Both the position numbers and the translations under genes were made by a program. Below the pieces are notes generated by a model, which worked only from the letters and a program-made list of their open reading frames with translations, did not search any database and had not been told where the DNA came from. DNA of 64,000 nt from Chrysemys picta bellii (lineage: Eukaryota; Chordata; Testudines; Emydidae), in assembly GCF_011386835.1 (NCBI RefSeq), contig NC_088797.1, positions 93,010,264 to 93,074,263 of the forward strand, in the 5' to 3' direction. Below are positions 56,373 to 64,000 of this stretch, piece after piece (positions within the stretch are counted from its first letter, which is position 1; every line of letters begins with the position of its first letter).

Positions 56373-58507
56373 CATGTAGAGTTGGACCTTGCAAAGGGAA
56401 TTAAAACCCATAGTAAAAGAAGAAAACAAAGAAAGAAGAAGTGGGACCACTAAACACTGAGGACGGAGTGGAGGTTAAGGATAATCTAAGCATGGCCCAA
56501 TATCTAAACAAATACATTGCCTCAGTCTTTAATGAGGAGCTTAGGTATAATGGTAGGATGACAAATGGGAATGAGGATATGGAGGTAGATATTACCACAT
56601 CCAAGGTAGAAGCCAAACTCGAACAGCTTAATGGGACTAAATCGGGGGGCCCAGATAATCTTCATCCAAGAATATTAAAGGAACTGGCACATGAAATTGC
56701 AAGCCCATTAGCAAGAATTTGTAATGAATCTGTAAATTCAGCGGTTGTACCGTATGACTGGAGAATTGCTAACATAGTTCCTGTTTTTAAGAAAGGGAAA
56801 AAAGGTGATCCGGGTAACTATAGGCCTGTTAGTTTGACATCTGTAGTATGCGAGGTCTTGGAAAAAAATTTGAAGGAGAAAGTAGTTAAGGACATTGAGG
56901 TTAATGGTAATTGGGACAAAATACAACATGGTTTTACAAAAGCTAGATCGTGCCAAACCAACCTGATCTCCTTCTTTGAGAAGGTAACAGATTTTTTAGA
57001 TAAAGGAAACGCTGTGAATCTAATTTACCTCGATTTCAGTAAGGCATTTGATACGGTTCCACATGGGGAATTATTAGCTAAATTGGCAAAGATGGGGATC
57101 AATATGAAAATTGAAAGGTGGATAAGGAACTAGTTAAAGGGGAGACTACAACGGGTCATACTGAAAGGTGAACTGTCAGGCTACAAGGAGGTTACTAGTG
57201 GAGCTCCGCAGGGATCGGTTTTGGGACCAATCTTGTTTAATTTTTTATTACCGACCTTGGCACAAAAAGTGGGAATGCACAAAGCTGGGAGTTATTGCTA
57301 ATAGAGAGAAGGACCGGGACATCATACAGGAAGATCTGGATGACGTTGTAAACTGGAGTACTAGTAATAGGATGAAATTTAATAGTGAAAAGTGCAAGGT
57401 CATGCATTTAGGGATTAATAACAAGAATTTTTGTTATAAATTGGGGATGCATCAGTTGGAAGTAACAGAGGAGGAGAAGGACCTCGGAGTATTGGTTGGT
57501 CACAGGATGACTATGAGCCGCCAATATGATATGGTTGTTAAAAAAGCTAATGCGGTCCTGGGATGCATCAGGCGAGGTATTTCCAGTAAAGATAAGGAGG
57601 TGTTAGTACTGTTATACAAGGCACTGGTAAGACCTCATCTGGAATACTGTGTGCAGTTCTGGTCTCCCATGTTTAAGAAGGATGAATTCAAACTGGAACA
57701 GGTACAGAGAAGGGCTACTAGGATGATCCGAGGAATGGAAAACCTGTCTATGAAAGGAGACTCAAAGAGCTTGGCTTGTTTAGCCTAACCAAAAGAAGGC
57801 TGAGGGAAGATATGATTGCTCTTTATAAATATATCAGAGGGATAAATATCAGGAAGGGAGAGGAATTATTTAAGCTCAGTACCAATGTGGACACAAGAAC
57901 AAATGTATATAAACTGGGCATTAGGAAATTTAGACTTGAAATTAGATGAAGGTTTCTAACCATTAGAGGAGTGAAGTTCTGGAACAGACTTCCAAGGGGA
58001 GTAGTGGGGTCAAAAGACATATCCGGCTTCAAGACTAAGCTTGATACGTTTATGGAGGAAATGATATGATGGGATAGCCTAAATTTTGGCAATTAATTGA
58101 TCTTTGACTATTAGCGGTAAATATGCCCAATGGCCTGTGATAGGATGTTAGATGGGGTGGGATCTGAGTTACTACAGAGAATTCTTTCCTGGGTGCTGGC
58201 TGGTGAGTCTTGCCCACATGCTCAGGGTTTAGCTGATCGCCATATTTGGGGTTGGGAAGAAATTTTCCTCCAGGGCAGATTGGCAGAGGTTTTTCACCTT
58301 CCTCTGCAGCGTGGGGCACGGGTCAACTTGCTGGAGGATTCTCTGCACCATGAGGTCTTTAAACCACGATTGGAGGACTTCAATAACTCAGACATAGGTT
58401 AGGGGTTTGTTACAGGAGTGGGTGGGTGAGATTCTGTGGCCTGCGTTGTGCAGGAGGTAAGACTAGATGATCATAATCATCCCTTCTGTTCTTAAAGTCT
58501 ATGAATC
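56373..58507 (+). mobile_element. CR1 LINE, 5'-truncated, complete 3' end
   Basis: It contains the RT and C-terminal part of ORF2 (stop TGA at 58067-58069) and a 3' UTR to 58507 ending 'gtctatgaatctac', the short repeated tail of CR1. It meets the minus-strand CR1 at 58508-60345 tail to tail. Confidence 0.88.
56441..58069 (+). pseudogene. CR1 ORF2 (reverse transcriptase part), broken
   Basis: 56441-57133 encodes ILKELAHEIASPLARI, then YDWRIANIVPVFKKGKKGDP, then [17 protein letters not shown], then LIYLDFSKAFDTVPHG (motif A). After a TAG at 57131-57133 it reads GAPQGSVLGPILFN (motif B). At about 57277 the frame jumps from 'SGNA' into KLGVIANREKDRDI, so the FADD motif C is deleted and the frame shifts. 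From there KVMHLGINNKN, EEEKDLGVLVGHRM, ALVRPHLEYCVQFWSP and VQRRATRMIRG follow, then another shift near 57750. The tail TRRGVKFWNRLP-like block ends with EEMI and the stop. CR1 ORF2 also has an N-terminal endonuclease, which is truncated away here. Confidence 0.88.
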
Positions 58508-60345
58508 TACAAATTATTATCTAGATCATCCCTGACAGTTGTTTGTCCAACCTGCTCTTAAAAATCCCCAGTGATGGAGATTCCAACACCTCCTTAGGCA
58601 ATTTATTCCAGTGATTAACCACTCTGACAGTTAGGAAGTTTTTCCTAATGTCCAACCTAATCCGCACTTGCTGCAATTTAAGCCCGTTGCTTCTTGTCCT
58701 ATCCTCAGAGATTAAGAAGAACAATTTTTCTCCCTCCTCCTTGTAACAAACTTTTATGTACTTGAAAACTGTTTGGTCCCCTCTCAGTCTTCTCTTCTTC
58801 AGACTAAAAAAACACCCAATTTTTTTCAATATTCCCTCATAAGTCATGTTTTCTAAACCTTTAGTAATTTTTGTTGCTCTTCTCTGGACTTTCTCCAATT
58901 TGTCCACATCTTTTCTGAAATGTGGTGCCCAGAACTGGACACAATACTCCAGTTGAAGACTAATCAATGCAGAGTAGAGTGGAAGAATTACTTCTTGTGA
59001 CTTGCTTACAATACTCCTGCTAATACATCCCAGAATGATGTTTGCTTTTTTTGCAACAGTGTTACACTGTTGCCTCGTATTTACCTTGTGATCCACTATG
59101 ACCCTCAGATCCCTTTCCTCAGTACTCTTTTTTCTAGGCAGTAATTTCCCATTTTGTATGTGTGCAACTGATTGTTCCTTCCTAAGTGGGGTACTTTGCA
59201 TTTGTCCTTATTAGATTTCATCCTATTTACTTCAGATCATTTCTCCACTTTGTCCAGATCATTTTGAATTTTAATCCCATCTTCCAAAGCACTTGCAACC
59301 CTCCCAGCTTGGGATCATCTGCAAACTTTATAAGTATACTCTCTATGCCATTATCTAAATCATTGATGAAGATATTGAACAGAACCAGAACCGATCCCTG
59401 CCGGACCCCATTCGTTATGCCTTTCCAGCATGACTGTGAAACACTGATAACTACTCTCTGGGAATGATTTTCCAACCGATTATGCACTCACCTTATAGTA
59501 GCTCCATCTAGGTTGTATTTCCCTAGTTTGTTTATGAGAAGGTCATGTGAAACAGTATCAAAAGCCTTACTAAAGTCAAGATATACCACATCTACCGCTT
59601 CCCCCCATCCACAAGGCTTGTTACCCTGTCAAAGAAAGCTATCAGGTTGGTTTGACACAATTTGTTCTTGACAAATCCATGCTGACTGTTATTTATCACC
59701 TTATTATCTTCTAGGTGTTTGCAAATTGATTGCTTAATTATTTGCTCCATTATCTTTCCGGATACAGAAGTTAAGCTGACTGGTCTGTAGTTCCCTGGGT
59801 TGTCCTTATTTCCCTTTTTATAGATGGGCACTATATTTGCTCTTTTCCAGTCTTCTGGAATCTCTCCCGTCTTCCATGACTTTTCAAAGATAATTGCTAA
59901 TAGCTCAAATATCTCCTCAGTCAGCTCCTTGAGTATTCTAGGATGCATTTCATCAGGCTCTAGTGATTTGAAGACATCTAACTTGTCTAAGTAAATTTTG
60001 ACTAGTTCTTTCCCTATTTTAGGCTCTGATCCTACCTCATTTTCACTGGCATTCACTATTTTAGACGTCCCATCGCCATCGCCCTTCTTGGTGAAAACCA
60101 AAACAAAGAAGTCATTAAGCACCTCTGCCATTTCCACAGTTTTTTCTGTTATTGTCTCTCCCCCCTCATTGAGTAATGGGGCTACTCTTTCCTTGGTCTT
60201 CCTCTTGCTTCTAATGTATTTGTAGAATGTTTTCTTGTTTCCTTTTATGTCCCTAGCTAGTTTGAGCTCGTTTGAGCCTTGGCTTTTCTAACTTTGTCCC
60301 TACATACTTGTGTTATTTGTTTATATTCATCCTTATATTCAATGA
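58508..60345 (-). mobile_element. CR1 LINE on the minus strand, tail to tail with the previous copy
   Basis: Its 3' UTR starts at about 58510-58523 on the plus-strand map and its coding part runs to about 60345, where it is 5'-truncated within the segment preceding RT ([11 protein letters not shown] type). It differs clearly from the plus-strand copy, so it is another CR1 subfamily. Confidence 0.88.
58524..60340 (-). pseudogene. CR1 ORF2 (reverse transcriptase part), broken
   Basis: On the minus strand 60137-59592 gives [50 protein letters not shown] and [17 protein letters not shown]. The motif A segment around 59600-59500 is shifted. 59487-59227 gives GVRQGSVLV (motif B, with the usual proline changed to arginine) and KFADDPKLGG (motif C, both aspartates present, about 59314-59325). 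59201-58521 gives ERDLRVIVDHKV, LQLEYCVQFWAPHFRK, VQRRATKITKGLENMTYE and VVNHWNKLPKEVLESPSL. Several shifts separate these frames. Confidence 0.86.
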
Positions 60346-61880
60346 TGTATTGAATCGGATTTATTTTTATTTGAATAAAAATAGTGTTTGCAAACTGATT
60401 AAATCGCCCAATTCTGACTGTAAAAAGGCACAGCAGTATTTTATATGTTAACTTTCAAAGCACAGTTACTACTAATGCCAAATGTACATTTGAAACAGGA
60501 ATAAAATACACAGATTCTGGTTTATTCAGAAAAAAATTGTAGAACACACTGTATTTAAAAAAGTATAATTTCCTACCAACATATGGACCTGATGAGGAAG
60601 TAGCAGACTAGAAAAAAAAATGCTCACTACTATCAATCTAATAAATGTTGAATGTTTTTCCATTTTCTATACTTGCCAATTACCCTTTTTTATTTTATTA
60701 AATCAAGTGTTTTCCTAGGCTTAGAAAAACCACAAGAAATATATAAGCATGGCTTGCTTTTGTGCTCATGCAATTTATTAAACCAAAATGACATTCCTGC
60801 ACTGCATGAAATTGAAAGAAATGGGACTTAAGTCAAAAGAGAGAAATTGTATGAGAATTTGGAAGACAACAACAAGAGTCTCCAAATCCATCAAATATAA
60901 TGAACTGAACTTGCCAGTTGTTGGGAGTTCTCATTTCCTGCTGAATTGAGTTGAAGGTGCTTAGCAACTTACAGGAACGGGCCTTACTTATTGATCTTGA
61001 GTGGGTCAGTTTCTGGGTTTCCAACTTGAGACACTTTAGCCTGATTTTCAGAGGGTGGGTGCCCAACCCTTTCTAAAAATCAGGTGCCTTCAAGGTATCT
61101 AAAGACTGGCATGCAAAAATCATTAGACAGTTACTGTTCTGAAATCGTGGCTTCAGTTTATCTACTTTAAATCCTTAATAGGCATTATTTAATTGTAATT
61201 ACCTTGACCAAGTGTAAACCAGATCTAGCATGTAACATCAGACCGGGCCAGCTCAAAGCTGATTACTTTTGGGCAAAACTCTGCAAAGCAACTTGTAGAA
61301 GGTAATCAGCACAAGCAGATCCTTTAACTAAAGAGTTCCAAGGGGCCAATTCACGATGATGTCTCCTCCACTTAAGCTACCTTAACTTCCAAATGGGGAT
61401 AAAGGAGTCTAACATCTGATCATATGTGCTCTCAAGTGTGACAGCAAGTCTTTCTTTGGTTATCCCTGACTGCTGAGACAAACCTTTAGAGCCCTGGGGC
61501 TTCTCTAATTTAGATTTAAGCATTGCATTATTTTCTGACTGGCCCCATAAAGGTAGTTTAAAGCTATCTTTACTTCCCTCCTTTGATCTTGTGCGTACAC
61601 ACTACAGCCAGACAAGAGGATCCAATGCATGGTCAAAACAAAAAATAGGATAAAACATTTTCTACTTAATATACAGAAGTTCAAATGTATGACCCTCACT
61701 AGGTTAATAAGAACTGCTCATTTGTGCAGAAAGTTCAGAATATATAACAAGTCTAAATTCTGGTACATTTGGTGCAGTCATACTAGGGAAACTTTAAAAA
61801 AAATGACAAAGCACATAGAAATGGCATGAAGCACCAATGCTGTTTAAACTACTTAACTAAGCAAGAGAAAAATACTATTA
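60346..61880. other. Unassigned stretch
   Basis: A possible foldback fragment ('cctgattttcagagggtgggtgcc') lies at about 61040-61090. Otherwise nothing is recognised. Confidence 0.42.
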
Positions 61881-62173
61881 CATTAGAACCTCAGAGTTAT
61901 GAACACCAGAGTTATGAACTGACCAGTCAACCATGCACCTCATTTGGGAACCAGAAGTACGCAATCAGGCAGCAGCGCACATGCAGCAAATACAATACAG
62001 TATTAAACTTAAACTATTAAAAAATAAAGAGAAAGTGTCATTTTTCTTCTCCATAGTAAAGTTTCAAAGCTTTATTAAGTCAATGTTCAGTTGTAAACTT
62101 CTGAAAGAACCATAATGTTTTGTTCAGCATTACAAACAATTCCCAAGGTGTTCAAAGCTCTGAGGTTCAACTG
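61881..62173. mobile_element. Tigger/pogo-like MITE
   Basis: The left end CATTAGAACCTCAGAGTTAT is mirrored at the right by, in reverse, CAGTTGAACCTCAGAGCTTT. TA flanks both sides (61879-61880 and 62174-62175), as expected for Tc1/mariner-class elements. An internal duplicate of the end ('ccagagttatgaac', about 61906) is typical of the Tigger MITEs I know. It is 293 bp and non-coding. Confidence 0.75.
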
Positions 62174-62624
62174 TATATGATAGTACACAATGCAGAGAAA
62201 GTACACTAGCAGTAAAACTTGATTTAATCTAAAAAAGATGAGACCATTAATAAAAATGGAACTAAAAGGAATATTTCAATCTGAGTTTCTCTATACACTG
62301 TGTGAACAAAGGATTGAAGAGGTGGGGGAGGACGTGATAGGTAGTAACTAGGGCTGTCGATTAATGAGTTAACTCACATGATTAACTCAAATTAATCACG
62401 ATTAAATGCATGACTAATCACTCTGTTAAACAAGAGAATACCAGTTGAAATGTATTAAACATTTTTGGATGTTTTTCTACATTTTCAAATATATTGATTT
62501 CAATTACAACACAGAATACAAAGTTTACAGTACTCACTTTATATTACTTTTGATTACAAAAATTTGCACTATAAAATGAAATAGTATTTTTCAATTCACC
62601 ACATACAAGTACTATACCATGAAA

Positions 62625-62704
62625 AATTTATTAGTCTCTAAGGTGCCACAAGTACTCCTGTTCTTTTTGCGGATACAGACTAACACGGCTGCTACTCTGA
62701 AAAA
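62625..62704 (+). mobile_element. Short Penelope-like element tail with 12-bp target copies
   Basis: The exact duplication TATACCATGAAA (62613-62624 and 62705-62716) flanks 80 bases of PLE family B tail ending 'cacggctgctactctg'. The copy is truncated just inside the hammerhead-like motif. It interrupts the foldback hAT-like element. Confidence 0.85.
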
Positions 62705-62839
62705 TATACCATGAAAGTGAAATTTACCAATTTAGATTTTTTTTCTTTTGGTACATAACTGCATTTCATAACAAAACAATGTAAAACTTCAGTTCCTACA
62801 AGTTCACTCAGTCCTACTTCTTGTTCAGCCAATCGCTAA

Positions 62840-63124
62840 GGCCTTGGCTACACTTACCAGCTAGTTCGACGGCTGGAAATCGAAGTTCTGGGTTCGACTT
62901 ATCGCGTCTAGTCTGGACGCGATAAGTCGAACCCGGAAGTGCTTGCCGTCGACTGCGGTACTCCAGCTCGGCGAGAGGAGTACCACGGAGTCGACGGGGG
63001 AGCCTGCCTGCCGAGTGTGGACCAAGGTAAGTTCGAACTAAGGTACTTCGACTTCAGCTACGTTATTCACGTAGCTGAAGTTGCGTACCTTAGTTCAAAT
63101 TAGGGGGGTAGTGTAGACCAAGCC
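62840..63124. mobile_element. Harbinger-type MITE nested in the foldback element
   Basis: The ends GGCCTTGGCTACACTTACC and, in reverse, GGCTTGGTCTACACTACC are flanked by TAA at 62837-62839 and 63125-63127, the 3-bp Harbinger target. The 285-base interior has two strong hairpins, around 'ttcgacttatcgcgtc...gacgcgataagtcgaa' (62892-62932) and 'acttcagctacgt...acgtagctgaagt' (63048-63081). Confidence 0.88.
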
Positions 63125-64000
63125 TAAGAGAAACAAGTTTGTTTACATTTACAGGAGATAATACTGCCCACTTCTAATTTACGTCACCCAAAAGTGAGAA
63201 CAGACGTTCCTATGGCACTTTTGTAGGCGACATTGCAAAGTATTTGTGCGCCAGATATGCCAAACATTCAAATGCCTCTTCATGCTTCACCCACCATACC
63301 AGAAAAAATGCTTCCATGCTGATGCTTCTTAAAAAAAAAAAGTGTGTTAATTAAATTTGTGACAGAACTCCTTGGAGGAGAATTGTATGTCTTCTTCTTC
63401 CATAGTTTTACCCGCATTCTGCCATATATTTTGTTCTATGGTAGTCTCCGATGACAACCCAGCATATGTTGTTTGATTTAAGAATATTTTCACTACAGAT
63501 CTGACACAACATAAAGGAGGTTCCAATATCAGATTTCTAAAGATAGCTACAGCACTCAGCCCAAGGTTTAAGAATCTGAAGTGCCTTACAAAATCTAAGA
63601 GGGACAAGGTGTGGAGCCTGCTTTCAGAAGTCTTAAAAGAGCAACATTCCAATGCAGAAACTACAGAACCCGAACCACCAAAAAAGGAAAATCAACCTTC
63701 TGCTGGTGGCATCTGACTCAGATGATGAAAATGAACATGCATCAGTCTGCACTGTTTGGATGGTTATCGAACAGAATCCATCATCAGTATGGATACGTGT
63801 CCTCTGGAATGGTAGTTGAAGCATGAAGAGACATATGAATCTTTAGCGCATCTAGCACGTAAATATCTTGCGATGCCGGCTACAACAATGCCATACAAAT
63901 GCCATACAAATCTCACTTTCAGGTAACATTGTAACCAAGAAGCAGGCAGCATTATCTCCTGCAAATGTAAAAAAAAAAACGTATTTGTCTGAGTGATTGG

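Larger units (their letters stand above)
62349..64000. mobile_element. Long-armed foldback hAT-like element, runs past the window end
   Basis: The left end (C/T)AGGGCTGTCGATTAATG is followed by repeated 'gattaa' words, a family I know from turtle genomes. About 63130-63310 pairs in inverse with about 63795-64000 (for example 'tttacatttacaggagataa' against 'ttatctcctgcaaatgtaaa'), so the element has arms of several hundred bases and the right end lies outside the window. The middle (63310-63795) holds a decayed frame with KSKRDKVWSLLSEVLKEQ and TEPEPPKK. A PLE tail (62625-62704) and a Harbinger MITE (62840-63124) were inserted later. Confidence 0.7.

Noticed and set aside
63347..63652. 101-codon minus-strand frame in the foldback element
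   Set aside because: The plus strand of the same segment has the more protein-like charged frame, and this frame is probably its antisense shadow.

Overview
The window reads as an intergenic or intronic stretch of a reptile nuclear genome, most likely a turtle. I recognise repeat families typical of turtles: CR1 and L2 LINEs, PIF/Harbinger and hAT DNA transposons, Penelope-like elements (PLEs) and a Gmr1-like Ty3/gypsy element. No host gene with a convincing exon set is visible, and no tRNA, rRNA, CRISPR or bacterial-type signal was seen. Almost every protein-like reading frame belongs to a decayed mobile element. Family names rest on pattern recognition and memory of the families, not on a database search.

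Layout. 157-1790 is a GC-rich non-autonomous hAT element with near-perfect 8-bp target duplications. 2690-3165 is an L2 3' end. 3591-9403 is a four-level nest: a Harbinger MITE split by a 5.5-kb Harbinger element (broken Myb-like gene on +, broken HARBI1-like transposase on -), itself split by a hAT element, which holds a second hAT element. Exact target duplications (TTA, TTTAAGGA, ACTCTGGG) fix three of the insertions and their order. 9.4-26.2 kb is AT-rich and mostly unassigned, with small palindromic MITEs and two inverted PLE insertions (13.8-14.5 and 18.67-18.90 kb).

26240-26439 is a third inverted PLE copy. 26499-32029 is a complete-length Ty3/gypsy element with both LTRs and a 4-bp duplication. 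Its integrase region lies upstream of reverse transcriptase, the Gmr1-type order, and its gag resembles the SCAN domain. 32-44 kb is AT-rich and largely unassigned. 44.4-49.6 kb holds a CR1 fragment, a PLE fragment and an old LINE with an AP-endonuclease remnant. 52162-52853 is a PLE with a GIY-YIG endonuclease frame. 56.3-60.3 kb holds two CR1 elements tail to tail. 61881-62173 is a Tigger-like MITE. From 62349 to the window end lies a long-armed foldback hAT-like element carrying a PLE insertion and a Harbinger MITE.

The most interesting signal is in the PLE 3' tails. Three families (at 18.8, 26.4 and 52.3 kb) share the layout of a small type I hammerhead ribozyme: a CTGAAGA-like core, a variable stem II that stays paired, GAAA, and a self-complementary AGCT in place of helix III, closed by a short stem I. 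Several of these tails sit in inverted pairs, one a perfect 97-bp-arm palindrome.
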